Counted from the first letter of the stretch, positions 10,190 to 21,910 are shown. The stretch: DNA of 64,000 nt from Thamnaconus septentrionalis (GCA_009823395.1 CM020514.1:942881-1006880); one strand, 5' to 3'. Made by a program: numbers and translations. The notes: a model not told the origin generated them from the sequence alone.

Positions 10190-11010
10190 AAGTACGTCAC
10201 TGGAAGTAGGCTGCCAATTAGTGCGGCCTCCGAGGTCGCAACCGCCCACGCCAGCGACGAGCCGGGGGGGAGATCCCGGGCACGGCACACCCGCCGCAAA
10301 GCCGGCCAGGAAGAGGCCCGGAGCAGCAGGCCCCCGGGCCGGGTTGGACCCACCCCACGAGGAGCCAGGGCAAGATGACAGGGAGGCAGATACCCCAAGA
10401 AGAAGGGACACCACCCGGGGCGGACAGGCAGCAGAGCCCAGCCCCCGGACGGGGGCCCCCCAGGGAAAGCGAGACCAGACCCATCCCCATGACAGGACCC
10501 AGCCCCTTCACCCACCGGGAGGATCGGTACCCAAGGCAGGCCCGGGCACCCAGAGGCCCCCCCCCTACGGACCCAGTATGGCGCATCAACCGCCCCCTCC
10601 ACCCCCTACATTCCCCAGCCGCCCCCACCGCCCCGGAACCCCCCGGCGCCAGGGGACAGCCCCCCGGCCCCCGAGGCCACAGCCGCACCCCCGCCCCCAA
10701 CGCCGGCAAAGCGGGCCCCCAAGCGAGAGCCCCCCCCCTGGTTCCCTCTGTGATAAAATTAAATAAACAACCTGTGGACCCCCGCCCACCACCGTCAGAC
10801 CCCCGTGTCTCGGGTCGCCCCTGAGCGGCGCAGGGGGACCACCCGGGCAGCGGCCCGGCCCCAGGATTGGGGGAAGGGGGACCCCGCCGCAAGTGGCAAG
10901 GTCCCCATAGGCCCAGCCGGTCACGCACCCCGGGGGCACCGGACTGCACAGGGCCCATCCAGAGTGGGAAAGATGCCGGATCCCGTCCCCGCCAGTAGGC
11001 CGACCCCACT
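10190..11010. other. GC-rich, C-tract-rich block of ~820 bp
   Basis: Base composition jumps from AT-rich to strongly GC-rich with many poly-C runs, then falls back abruptly. Several overlapping frames are open on both strands and encode Pro/Arg/Gly-rich low-complexity peptides, which GC-rich sequence gives by chance. An ATTAAATAAA-like string lies near 10757. It may be the untranslated region of a LINE or an isolated GC island. No domain is seen. Confidence 0.5.
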
Positions 11011-13690
11011 GTGTGTAGGAGTGTCAGTGTGTGTATATGTGCACTTGCTGGTGTGTTGGACTATGGTAATGTCTCCTTTCTCAATATTTGTTCAGCAAAC
11101 TGAAAAAAGAAATTTCAATACAATTACCCAAAGTTGCACCCATTAGTTGCTAAGTGCCTACATATCACTTGACAGAAACATAAACCTGAATGTGAATAAC
11201 TTCTGTGTTTTAGTCCTTGGTTATGTAAAAACGGTTTGATTATTTATTTTTGTTAATATTTTTAAATGGACAATACTGTTATAATACAATATTGTGAGAG
11301 TGAGGACACAGCTCTAGATAGTAAACGTACTTTCAAGGCAAAGACTCTACACGAGGTCCTGTCAAATTGTTTAGGATGTGGGACAGTGCCACATGTCCAC
11401 CTTGACACATTGCAGCCCTTTTTTCGCATGAATGCCCTGAAGTAAGAAAATAATATAAATAAAATATTATGTGTTGCAATGTCATGTGTCACACGCAAAA
11501 TCAAACAGTTTTACGTTGTTTTTTGAGCAGGTTGGCACCGTGTGCAGCAGCCACCACCATCAACGGTGAGTGTGCTGCCTTTCAGGCATATATATTTTAT
11601 TTTGATCTTATTTTGAAATTACATGTTGACCTGCTTTTATTTTGACGTTTGCTTGGCTTGCCCAGGAAGTTGTGGGGTTGGAGGTAACTTTATCTTATGT
11701 TTTGAAAGAGAAGGAGCTAGTTCAATCTGGGCACCTGTGCTTCTGTGTTCAATCGCACACCATCCACACTGTAAATGCCACAGAATGCAATATTGTTAGT
11801 AAACAATTTCATAATTGGAAGTATATGTTAATGTTTAATAATAGTATTTACATAAAATAGCAGTTGATATGTTTGTATTTCAAACATTTTCTTCTTACAT
11901 TTAGGTAAAGCACGTGTTGAACAAAAAGTGATTTTATGTTCTGATTTTGGTACAGTTTTCACTCAGTAAACAAGAGCCACAGTAAACAACAACGAAAAGC
12001 TTACTACGACTGAAGTCATCATTTACAAGGAGGAGTTTAGCTAGTTGTATAGCTGCAGTTGCTACACTGTAGTGAGGACAACATAGTGAGGGAGAATGCT
12101 GACATGCAGTGTTAAGCGTTTTCAGTGGTGGAAAGACTGCAAAGGTGTTACATTAATCATTTCTAAATCAATTTTCACTGGATAGTGGACATACTTAATT
12201 ACAAGCTGAAATGTTAGTAATGTTTTATTTGAACAGCTATCTTTACCTTGTCGTTTGCAAACATGTTTTAATGGCTTGCTCTGACTCCCCCAGCGGATCC
12301 AAGAACAGGGTCTTCTTGTCTTTTGGGTAGATGACCTAAGTAGTTTGTTCCATTATAAAGAATTACCCATCTGCACTAACTCAGCAGCATTTGGAAAAGT
12401 GTTCTGCATTCGTCTTCCGACTTCATTTTTATTATTTTCTATGTATGAATCATTTTTACTGTTCAGTGGTGATGGTCATTTATAATTCCCACAAATGATG
12501 TCATAGTCCAGTGGATTGATCTGAAATTGGAGAGAAAAGGTGTTGGAATTTCATTCCCCACCAAATATGAACTGTAAAGTGAAAAGAAATTCTACATATG
12601 AATACCTTATATTTTTTAAATGCACTCTCTCAAAATATATAATATTAATATCTTAATGTATTTACAATATTTAAGGCATCTAAATATTCATTATATCCTA
12701 AGAATCTGTTGTTAATCAGAATCTGAGAGTAAATTCATGAAATTCATATTATAAATAAGGACCTTGACTCTTGAATATCTTCCTTTCCAGATTGTGGACA
12801 TTGTGCTGATTGTGCTCACGCACCATGACTGCCATTGATGCATTGATGAACTGTGAAGACATTTCAAACAGCAGATTGTAATAGTTTTTTCCAAATGATA
12901 CATAGATAGCTCTATATTTGACTTGCAAAACATTTAAAACTATATATTTTCTAAAAGTGTACATGTATAAAGAAGATTGTACCTCACTTTTCAACTCCAT
13001 GTCAGGAACAACCTGCTTAATGTCTCAATAAAACATTTTGTACGCCCCAACCTTGGAGAGAAGGACATGGACATACTTTCCTGCCCAAGCATCCTGTACA
13101 TCTGCAAAAGAAATATAAAAATTATAATAAACCTCCTCAGACCTGGCATCCACATGAGTGGACATCACTTTTTCGGTTGTCTCGACCACAACATTCAATT
13201 TTGGTCTACAAGGGCTTGGTGTCCACTTACGAGACCATAAACTGCCACCAAGTGGTGGAAGAGGAGTATAACACATCACAGATAAGACACAGATTAGATT
13301 CAAGATGCCCGACAACCCTCCCAGAAATCGAGACAGCTACTCCCAATCAAAACAAATTTCATTGGTGGATTCTTGCTCAGATATGTGTAGAAGTGTTCAA
13401 TGTTTGTTATGGAAGTCGAATTTTGAAAAATATGTATGTGTAAAAATATGTATAAAATATGTAATATCTCATATGTGGAAATAATTTTTCTCAGAAACTG
13501 TATCATGTAAAAAGATAATTCTTTGTTTTTACACTCATCAGGTCCCAAGTAGCCTAAATATGAAAGGGAAAAAATAAAAGATTTTGCGTCTTAGGAGGTT
13601 AAATAAAATCTAGTAAATCAATTTTGAAAAAGTAAGTGGCAATTGAAATGCGTCTACCTATCTATGTAATGCTCAATTCCATACATTATT
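11011..13690. other. No recognisable gene
   Basis: 2.7 kb of AT-rich DNA with short unsupported open stretches only. No RNA gene, repeat terminus or protein motif was recognised. Confidence 0.5.
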
Positions 13691-13691
13691 G

Positions 13692-15483
13692 TTACCACAT
13701 TGTCGACAATATATAATACATTTGCCTACATATACAGTACGTACATATGCATACATATACGCGTGTGTGTGTGTTTGTCTTGAAACAAATCTTACATTTC
13801 TCTGCAACTGCTTTTGTGTATTTTGGAGTTGCTGGTAATGATGCTCGTCGTGGAGTTTGTACATTTGTGGGGGCGGCTGGAGCTGGTGGGGAGGCTGGAG
13901 CTGGTGGGAAAGCTGCAGCTAGTGGGGCGGTTTGAGCTGGTGGGGCGGTTTGAGCTGGTGGGGAGGCTGGAGCTGGTGGGAAAGCTGCAGCTAGTGGGGC
14001 GGTTTGAGCTGGTGGGGAGGCTGGAGCTGGTGGGGCGGTTTGAGCTGGTGGGGAGGCTGGAGCTGGTGGGGAAGCTGGACCTGGTGGGAAAGCTGCAGCT
14101 AGTGGGGCGGTTTGAGCTGGTGGGGAGGCTGGAGCTGGTGGGGAGGCTGGAGCTAGTGGGGCGGTTTGAGCTGGTGGGGAGGCTGGAGCTGGTGGGGAGG
14201 CTGGAGCTGGTGGGGAGGCTGGAGCTGGTGGGGAGGCTGGAGCTTGTGGGGAGGCTGGAGCTGGTGGGGCGGTTTGAGGCTCATCTTGGAGATCTGCGCT
14301 CCTGACCTGGATTGCCAGAATAACGTATGGGCCTAAAAAGTTTGCATCAAATTTGCCTCCCTTTCTCTGTTGGCTCCTTAAGTTTTCTCGCCAAACTTGA
14401 AAAAAGTCTGTAGTTTTCCTGGAATTCATCTTTCCCCCCCTTTTTTTTCATGCCCCTTGGTCATATTGTCTTTCACAAGGTCCGTCAGCTCCTGTTGTCG
14501 CATGATGTCCTGTGACAAGTCTTCCTGGCCCACAATCTCTTCTACAGTGCTGTCAACCTTTGAAGAAAAAAACATTTAACTTAGTCAATGGATGTAACAT
14601 TATCCCCTAAATAATGCCTATATGTTTGTCAGCAGAGATATTACAGTATATAAGAAAATTAGATCAACAGGAGAATACATATTTGAAACACTTTCAGAAT
14701 GCCCACAAATCAACCATGTGGTGTTCCAGAAGTTGTTATGGAAAGCGAGGCTCCCTGCTGAACATCAAATAAAAAGGGGAGTATTTGGTAGTCACCTGGT
14801 TTTTGGTCCTGAGACCAAACATCGCTGCATCCAGAAATTCGTCCCAGGTCTCTGGATGCTTCCCCACCAGCTTGCTCAGAGCCCTGAAAATTGAAGACAA
14901 TTTTAAAATAACCATATTTATGATCATGACATTTTCATCAAATTATACGTATATTTCTCCCTATGCCATTTATGTGGAAAGGCACACTCTAAAAGAAACC
15001 CATATGCATTGAAGTAAACAAATCCAAACAGTTACAATTTCATTTTTGTAATCCTTTTATTCAACATGCATCAGAGTTAATACAACACAAGCAAAAGTCT
15101 AGTCAGGAGAGAACCACATAAGAAAGTGCCATAAAGTGCGCTGGGGCAAGTTCAGAGTGGTACAGTCAGACTACAGCAAAGGACTCACCTCTGAATTGTG
15201 CCATTCATGCGTTCTACCAAGCCATTCGTTTGGGGATGGTAGGGCGAGCGGAGGCTCCTTCTTATGTTGAGGATTTCACAGACTCTTTTGTTTATCTGCA
15301 ATCACAAGGGAAAACTGTTTGAAAAACTGTGAGACTTCCCTTGCTGCCTTGGATTTGAGCGGGTAAGCTTGTGGCCACTTTGTAAAATAATCAATCATCA
15401 CACAGATGTACTGATGTCCATTTTTTGTTTCAGTCAGTTTCCCAATGAGGTCCATCCCCACCAATTCAAATGGTTGTGAAACC
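13692..15483 (-). pseudogene. Spliced integrase-core (Gypsy/Ginger-like) gene, decayed
   Basis: Minus-strand exons with consensus acceptors encode pieces of a retroviral-type integrase. Exon from 15483 (acceptor TATTTAAG): FELVGMDLIGKL, YICVMIDYFTKWPQAYP (first catalytic Asp region). Then, to donor AG|GTGAGT near 15188: SPYHPQTNGLVERMN with the catalytic Glu. Exon from 14883 (acceptor TTTTCAG): PETWDEFLDAAMF, YSPFYLMFSREPRFP. Last exon from 14557 (acceptor TTCAAAG): QRKGGKFDANFLGPYVI, an SH3-like end, then a Pro/Ala-rich tail. The segment holding the second catalytic Asp (normally TDxGxEF) is not visible between 15350 and 15280, and the last exon changes frame in an A/G homopolymer near 14440. 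Introns between integrase exons point to a Ginger-type DNA transposon or a domesticated GIN-like gene rather than a Gypsy element. No protease or RT was found. Confidence 0.6.
13870..14278. repeat. 18 bp minisatellite inside the integrase-gene last exon
   Basis: About 22 units of an 18 bp motif (GCTGGTGGGGAGGCTGGA) with two variant classes. On the minus strand it encodes PASPPA hexapeptides varied to QTAPPA and LAAAFPPA. The length is a multiple of the codon, so the frame stays open, and on the plus strand the same block is open as well. Confidence 0.9.
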
Positions 15484-15499
15484 TTAAATAGCAAAAATA

Positions 15500-15955
15500 T
15501 TTCATGTTAAAATAGTTTTCTTGTAGACAAAGCAGAATTTGTACTGCCTTCTTTTCATACCCAACCACTTTTTGTCTCAAAAACAGAAAATGCCTTTTTT
15601 TTAAGCAGTCAGAAGCATTGTGTTTTCATAGGCAGCGGGGAAAGACCCAGTAGTCCCCAAATGTTTATTTTGACAAGTGTTCATCATTCATTCATTCATC
15701 TTCCATACCCGCTTATTCCGGAGCTCAGGGTCACGGGGTCTGCTATAGCCTATCCCAGCTGTCATAGGGCGAAGGCAGGGTGACAAGTGTTCAAAGAAGT
15801 GGAAATAAGTCACTTCCTCTTTGTCAAAATTCAAAAATTAGAGTTACGTCAGCAGGTGTCAGGGGGCCGTCGGTGGGGGGCTTTAAAAGCACCATTTCTT
15901 ATCTTTTATTGTCTTTTTGTTTTTAGGTAATTTCATTATATTATTGTCTTCTTTC
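15500..15955. other. Intergenic, with an inverted SINE tail
   Basis: It contains a truncated, minus-oriented copy of the window's SINE family at about 15684-15783: (TCAT)n, TACCCGCTTATTCC, then the complement of the 3' part. The rest is unassigned. Confidence 0.75.
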
Positions 15956-15958
15956 TTA

Positions 15959-16285
15959 CGCCCGGTTCACACTGGCCGCGGAAGCGCCGTGAAGCGCCGC
16001 CGAGCGCTTCCATTCGGCGCCCATGTTAATCAAGGTAGTAGTTCACACCAGACGCGAACAGGCGCGCGGCTTGTGCCATTCATTTCAATGGAAGCGGAAG
16101 CGCGAGCGAGGCTCGAGTTGGTTCACACCAGACGCGAACAGCTCCGCGACGGTCGACAAGGCTTCTGCTCAGCTGCTGTCTTTTTTTCACTCCCACTCGA
16201 GCGTTTTTTTTTTAATTTTTTTTATTAATCATTTTCATCATCGTTCCCCCCGCCCCGTAGCCAACCCGCACGGTGCTCACTTTCG

Positions 16286-16332
<47 letters not shown>

Positions 16333-16424
16333 AGAAACACGCACTCAGGTGTCCATCTCAAGACCTCTTTCATAATGACCGGCATCTCTAGGATCAAACA
16401 CAGACGTATTTTGATCAAGTCTTC

Positions 16425-16465
<41 letters not shown>

Positions 16466-16942
16466 CGCGTTTTTGTTTAATCTCTCTCGCACTCTGATAC
16501 AATGTACTGACAAATATAACATACAAATATGATAGAATTTGTCATTCGGTTTTTATTTTGAAATTAGTTTATTTTGAAAATTCACCGGATTTTCTCTTTT
16601 TTTTTTGAGCGACTTCCTGTATTGACGAGGATCGCTCGTGGCTGGCGCACAAAATAGAGCAGACGCCGAAACGACAAATGCATGGCGCGAGCAGCGCGCC
16701 TGTTCGCGTCTGGTGTGAACTCCTACATTGATTAACATGGGCGCCGAATGGAAGCGCTTCGCAGCACTTTGCGGTGCTTTGCTTCCACGTCCAGTGAACT
16801 GACGTTAAATGCATGGCGCGATCCGCGAGGGGAGCCGCGCGCCTGTTCGCGTCTGGTGTGAACTACTACATTGATTGACATGGGCGCCGAATGGAAGCGC
16901 TCTGCGCTTCGCGGCGCTTCCGCGTCCAGTGTGAACCGGGCG
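15959..16942. mobile_element. Non-autonomous PIF/Harbinger-like element with TTA target duplication
   Basis: The ends are inverted repeats: CGCCCGGTTCACACTGG at the left and the complementary CCAGTGTGAACCGGGCG at the right. Similarity continues inward for about 100 bp, including a GCGCTTCCATTCGGCGCCCAT / ATGGGCGCCGAATGGAAGCGC pair. Both sides are flanked by TTA (15956-15958 and 16943-16945), the 3 bp TWA duplication expected of PIF/Harbinger. The interior holds two (GT)n tracts (16289-16328, 16430-16460) and extra sub-terminal repeats of 'ttcacaccagacgcgaac', but no transposase. Confidence 0.85.
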
Positions 16943-17159
16943 TTATGTGTCCTTTTATTCCACTGACTTATAATTTTAAGATCTCATTTTATTGTTTTGG
17001 CTTTCAGCTGACATTTTTTAGTTTGGAGCTCCAGTGCTTCCTGGTGGGCGGCCTCACACTGGGTGTTGTGTCCAGTTTGCCTGCTGGTGTGTTGATATAC
17101 TTTACTAGATTTTTCAGACATCTGTACTTGTTGAAAAGGATTTTTTTGAAAAGGGTTGA

Positions 17160-17232
17160 CGCCCAACGTGGGGCTCGAACCCACGACCCTGGGGTTAAGA
17201 GCCTCATGCTCTACCGACTGAGCTAGCCAGGT
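17160..17232 (-). tRNA. tRNA-Lys(CTT)-like, probably decayed
   Basis: The minus strand has a 73 nt cloverleaf: D-arm GCTCAGTCGGTAGAGC, anticodon loop CTCTTAA (anticodon CTT, Lys), T-arm with GGGTTCGAGCCC and acceptor 3' side GTTGGGC. It resembles vertebrate tRNA-Lys-CTT, but the first acceptor pair is A:C and the anticodon stem has one A:C mismatch. A TTTT run lies a few bases downstream. It could be a slightly degenerate gene or a tRNA pseudogene. It is not attached to a SINE body. Confidence 0.7.
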
Positions 17233-18393
17233 GACGCTGAAATATGTGGAACACTACTACAAATACCTGTTCTACAGGAATGTGCTCTTCCTTGCTCTTC
17301 TTTGAGGGAGAGACTTCTGCTTTGAGTTGGAATGCCTGAGGAGGTGGTGGAGGTGTCTGGGGAGGAGCCGGGGAGGAGCAATGCTTACTGAAGGGGAGTT
17401 GCTGCTCGTCCCTCTCAGAAGAGCATGTTCTCATAGGTGATGAGAGTCTCCACCATCTGGTTTGTTTGTTAAAAAAATGATTATTTTTTTGTGAAGGATT
17501 CCATCTCATGAATTGCCCTGTGCCATCACTCCATGTCCAATCAGTGGCCTGCAATCTGTTGATGAAAAAGTTTCAAAACCCAATAAACGGAAGCAAGGCA
17601 GCATGTGAAGCAGATAAAATGAGTATCAACAGATTTCAACCAAATGAGGTCGGTGCATCACCTGACCTCTTTAGAAAGAAGAGATACTCAATATGGCTTC
17701 AGAGTCTTTATGTCTTTAAGATGGAGAACTGCTTTAAACTATGTTGATCGCTGAGGGGAATACAATTAGTGACAACAAGGTGAAAGTTGTGCAAAGGCAG
17801 GCTGAATTATCACAGCATACACAACCAACAGTTCAGTCTGTTGGCTGTCATGGTCCATCACCACTGTCAAAAGAGGAAAAAGGTAACAGCACAAACAGTG
17901 CAATTGAATGAATGTATGAAGTCTGAATTGAATGAAGTATATATGTAGTGTATACAGTCTACAACTGTAAGATACAGGAGGAGAAAATAAACAATGATGC
18001 TACAAGTAAATAAAAAAGCTTTTTTTCTTTGATTTAATTTTCTTGCCTTTCATCCTCAGACAAATTCACCACGTGAACAGAACCTCAAAGATCATGATAA
18101 TCTATAATCTTGCCTCAGCACAAATAAGTTCCTGAAATCTGCCTTTACTGCACTTGCAGCTAATTTCACAGTGTTTACAACTCAAACCTTTGTGCGGAGA
18201 CCTCAGTGGATCTCTAGTCCATAACTGGTGGTATAAAAAAAAAAATGTAGTGTCAGAAAGAAAAAAGGCACGTGCTGAAGGTTTTAAGGTGTGGTTGTGG
18301 CAGAGACTCTCCATTATTTTTCTTTTGTTCTCACACACCAATCTGTAACAGGCCTGGTTTGTACTTGGATGGAAGACTGGCTGGAAATACCTA
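17233..18393. other. Unassigned, with a doubtful exon
   Basis: A minus-strand open stretch at 17245-17554 encodes a Pro-rich piece followed by SPSKKSKEEHIPVEQ and then a GTATTT that could be a donor. I recognise no domain and cannot link it confidently to the integrase gene downstream. 17560-18393 shows nothing. Confidence 0.3.
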
Positions 18394-19456
18394 CCGAATT
18401 TAGAATAGAATAGAACTTAATTGAACAGAAGACCTTTAAGAATCCCACAGTGGGGAAATTTGCAAAATTACAGCAGCAACTGTATGGTGCAAAAAAGATG
18501 GAGAATTATATAAATTAAAAGAAATATGGCAATAAATAATAAAATGGTATTTGTAAGGTTTAAATGCTAAAAGAAACCAAGATATTTACATCTTTTGGAC
18601 AGTTGGATTTACAGTTATTTACATACTGACAAATCAATAAGTCTTTATTGCACCTTTGAGAAAAATTTATTGAGTGCAGTTGTACTGCCTGATGGCTGCA
18701 GGTAAGAATGACCTACGGCAGTGCTCCCTCTTGCACTGAGAGTGCAGCAGTCTTGAGCTGAAGGAGCTGCTCAGGCTCTCTACATTGTGGTGCAGGAGGT
18801 GGGAGGTGTTTTCCAAGATGGATGTGAGCTTGGCTAACATCCTTCTGTCCGCCACCTCCTGGATGGACTCCAATGGACAGTCCAGGATGGAGCTGGCTCT
18901 GTCTGTGACTCCAATTCCCCGAGCACACGATGGCGTAACACACTGTAGAGGCAACAACAGTGTCATAAAAAGTCAGGAGAAGGGACCTGCTGACCCCGAA
19001 GGACCTCAGTGTCAGGTGGAGGAGACCCTGGCACCTCTTGTAGATCGCCGTGGTATTTGAAGACCAGTCCAGTTTGTTGTTTATATGAACACCCAGGTAC
19101 ATGATATGAGTCCACTCTCTTGATGTCCGAGTCCTGGATGTTCACGGCCATGCAAGTTTGGGTGGTTCAATTAAAAATCAAGCACGAGCTCCGTGGTCTT
19201 ATTCGTGTTGAGCAGCAGGTGGTTCTGCTCACACAAGTCCACTAATTCCAAAATGACTCCTCTGTACTCCTGCTCGCCCCCCACTGATATACAGCTGACG
19301 ATGGCTGATGTCCGCAGTGTAAAGGGTGAAAAGAAACAGAGAAGTACCATCCCCTGGGGGGCCCCGTGCTGCAGGTTACCAAATATGACAAACAGCCATT
19401 CATCCCCACATACTGTGGTCTGCCAGAGAGGTAGATGATGGTCCAAGCAGCTAGCT

Positions 19457-19829
19457 CAGACCTGGGCAAAGTACGGCCCGCGGGCAACATCCGGCCCATT
19501 GCGTGTCTCTGTCCGGCCCGCATGAGGCTGATCCCCCCCCCACCCGTTAACGAAACTTTGCCAGCACGTTAACGTAGCGCGATAGTTATCGGTCAACGAA
19601 AGTATGCCGGGACGTTGGCGCGATTTCCAACCAGCACCCCCCCGTCAACGAGACTTTGCCGGCACATTAGCGTCGTGCGATAGCACGCTTCCCCCCCGCA
19701 GGCCTCCCACCTCAACGAAAGTATGCCAGGACGCGCGATTTCATGCCCCCTCGACAAAACTTCCGTGGCCCGCCAACACGATTCAGCTCTGTCATGTGGC
19801 CTGTTGCAAAAAATAATTGCCCACCCCTG
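19457..19829. mobile_element. Non-autonomous hAT element (373 bp) with 8 bp TSD
   Basis: Terminal inverted repeats are CAGACCTGGGCAA at the left and TTGCCCACCCCTG at the right (complement CAGGGGTGGGCAA). A perfect 8 bp duplication, AGCTAGCT, flanks it at 19449-19456 and 19830-19837. An 8 bp TSD with CAG-N-TGGGCAA ends is diagnostic of hAT. It has no coding capacity and lies inside the Rex1-like LINE. Confidence 0.92.
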
Positions 19830-19955
19830 AGCTAGCTGCTGGTTCACACAGGCCTCCTCCATCTCCCCCCGCAGCAGCGATGGCTGGATGGTGTTGAAAG
19901 CACTGGAGAAGTCAAAAAACATGACTCTCACAGTGCTCCCAGTGGACTCCAGGTG

Positions 19956-20733
19956 TATGGAATCACAGGAGTGCCAAAATGAAAAATAAATAAATAAATG
20001 TAGAAATAGAAGTACAAGGGTTTATTTTGTCATTGATTTTTCCCTTTTGGCATTGTAAAACACAAATGGAAAAAACAATGACAACATTTTTTGTCCTTGC
20101 CTTTTCTTTTGGCCTTTTTCGTTTGCCTTTGCCTTTTCCTTTTGCAAACGGAAATGGCAAAGGCAAAAGCAAAGTCCTTTTCCTTTTGCCTTTGCCTTTA
20201 CCGAATGGACTGGGTTGTCAATCAAATGCCGTTGGGCGGGGTTTTCAGACAAGGATTAGTAGTCAACACCTGATTGTTCCGAGCTTGGCTGAAGGAAAGT
20301 GATGTTAACTTAGCGACAAAAGGAAGTACACACTACATGCGTTTTTGACCATCCAAGCTATTGCTGAACACCTCCCTTCAATTCCTCCACGTAGTCCATT
20401 TTTATTTTTCCCCCTTTTGCCAGTCAAAACACATGTAGTGTGTACTTCCAACAGCATTTGATTGACAACCCATTCCATTCAGTAAAGGCAAAGGCAAAAG
20501 GAAAAGGACTTTGCTTTTGCCTTTGCCTTTTCCTTTTGCAAAAGGAAAAGGCAAAGGTAAAAGAAAAAGAAAAAGGCCAAAAGAAAAGGCAAAGGCAAAA
20601 AATGTTGTCATTGTTTTTTCCATTTGTGTTTTACAATGCCAAAAGGGAAAAAGCAATGACAAAATAAACCCTTGTACTTCTATTTCTACATTTATTTATT
20701 TATTTTTCATTTTGGCACTCCTGTGATTCCATG
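19956..20733. mobile_element. Foldback (long-hairpin) element, 778 bp
   Basis: The two arms are near-perfect inverted copies of about 250 bp, starting ATGGAATCACAGGAGTGCC and reading inward through GCCAAAATG, (AAAT)n, TACAAGGGTTTATTTTG and CTTTTGCC/GGCAAAAG tracts. They flank a ~250 bp unique centre (about 20220-20465). CAGGTG occurs directly on both sides (19950-19955, 20734-20739) and restores the interrupted LINE sequence, so it is probably the target duplication. The superfamily is not identified. Confidence 0.85.
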
Positions 20734-20875
20734 CAGGTGAGACAGGGCCCTATGCAGCAGGTAGATGATGGCATCATCCACCCCGACGCCAGGTTGAAAG
20801 GCAAACTGCAGTGGGTCCAGCGTAGAGCTCACTGGTGTGTGGAGGTGGCAATGGACGATTCTCTCCATGGTCTTT

Positions 20876-21910
20876 GGGCGTGTTCTCATTGCCTCGCCTC
20901 GCCACAGTACGGTTGTAGGGTGTTTGCACTGGCCGCTACACGGTTGTAGGGGGCGCTGTTTTGGCACCTCAATCGCTTAGGGTCCAAGCGAGACGAAGCG
21001 AGTTTAGTGGTGACGTAGCCACGAGCAGGGCACTGGATTGGCTCAGTGTCCTCGTCGATGTTCACTGTCGGAGTGGACATCGACGCAAACTCCTTTGACA
21101 CGGAACTTCTGTGTCAGGTACATTTTACCGAGTAGCTACTATTGATGGTGTACAAATATATTTATATGTGTTTACATTTTTTGAAAGCAGCTATCTCAAT
21201 ACATGTTTATTTTGTCTTTTGGGGAGAGGCAGGCGAACCGGGAATGCCCTCGACGTCCCGAGTGTGTTCAACCATATTCGCGAAAACAACGAGTGGCAAA
21301 TGGCACTCGGTAAAAAATCAAGTTGCTCCTGCGTGAGGCACGTTAAGCTAGGGAATCCGAGGAGTCTTGAGGCGAGAGGAAATACTGATTCATCGAGAGG
21401 ACATGGCTCTTCGCCGCGAGGAAGCCTCGAACACCGCGGCATTTAACAAAGTCGTCCTTGGCTTGCCAGGGCAGCTATTTCAAATAAGTAGGTGTGTTTA
21501 CTGTCTGTTTATCTGTTTGTTAGTTTTTAAATAAAGGCTATTTTCCCATTATATCTGTCTCGTGTTTATTTTTGGTGAAAATATAAAGGTTGAACTACAC
21601 CTTTACTCTCCCAGAAAACGAAACAATTAATTATAAATGTTGCCTGCATAAATTATCAACCGTGACTTCAGTGAGGAAAACTGTTCTTTCTTTAACAGAA
21701 AAGCAACCACAGACCGAGCAGCAGGTATGAAACAACCTCTACTTTGTCCATTGCTGTGCTGTTGTGTATTGCGCAGAAATGCTGTCGAAAACATTGTCCC
21801 ACTTTACCGCGTCGACTCCGCCCACAGTCTCGTGATCACAGAGCCAATGAAAACACAATCGTACCGAGGCGAAGCGAGGCGTGGCGAGGTGAGGCAATGA
21901 GAACACGCCC
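20876..21910. mobile_element. TIR element GGGCGTGTTCTCATTGCCTC, copy 1
   Basis: The left end GGGCGTGTTCTCATTGCCTC and the right end GAGGCAATGAGAACACGCCC are exact complements, and the inner 'cgcctcgcc' blocks also pair. TTT flanks both sides (20873-20875, 21911-21913), a possible 3 bp target duplication. It lies inside the Rex1-like LINE. Small open stretches show no domain, so it is non-autonomous. A second copy in inverted orientation lies at 31870-33200. Confidence 0.85.

Noticed and set aside
9851..10414. Several overlapping 100-175 codon frames on both strands
   Set aside because: They are Cys/Val- or Thr/His-rich translations of (TG)n repeats and the adjacent GC-rich block.
10170..11009. 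Long Pro/Gly/Arg-rich frames suggesting a basic proline-rich protein
   Set aside because: GC-rich sequence opens all frames; no domain, start context or splice signals single out one frame.
13814..14305. 163-codon plus-strand frame of Leu-Val-Gly-Arg repeats
   Set aside because: It is the antisense of the 18 bp minisatellite; the minus strand carries the integrase tail and the supported reading.
16891..17226. 111-codon plus-strand frame after the Harbinger-like element
   Set aside because: It runs across the element's TIR and the antisense of the tRNA-Lys-like sequence; not a protein gene.
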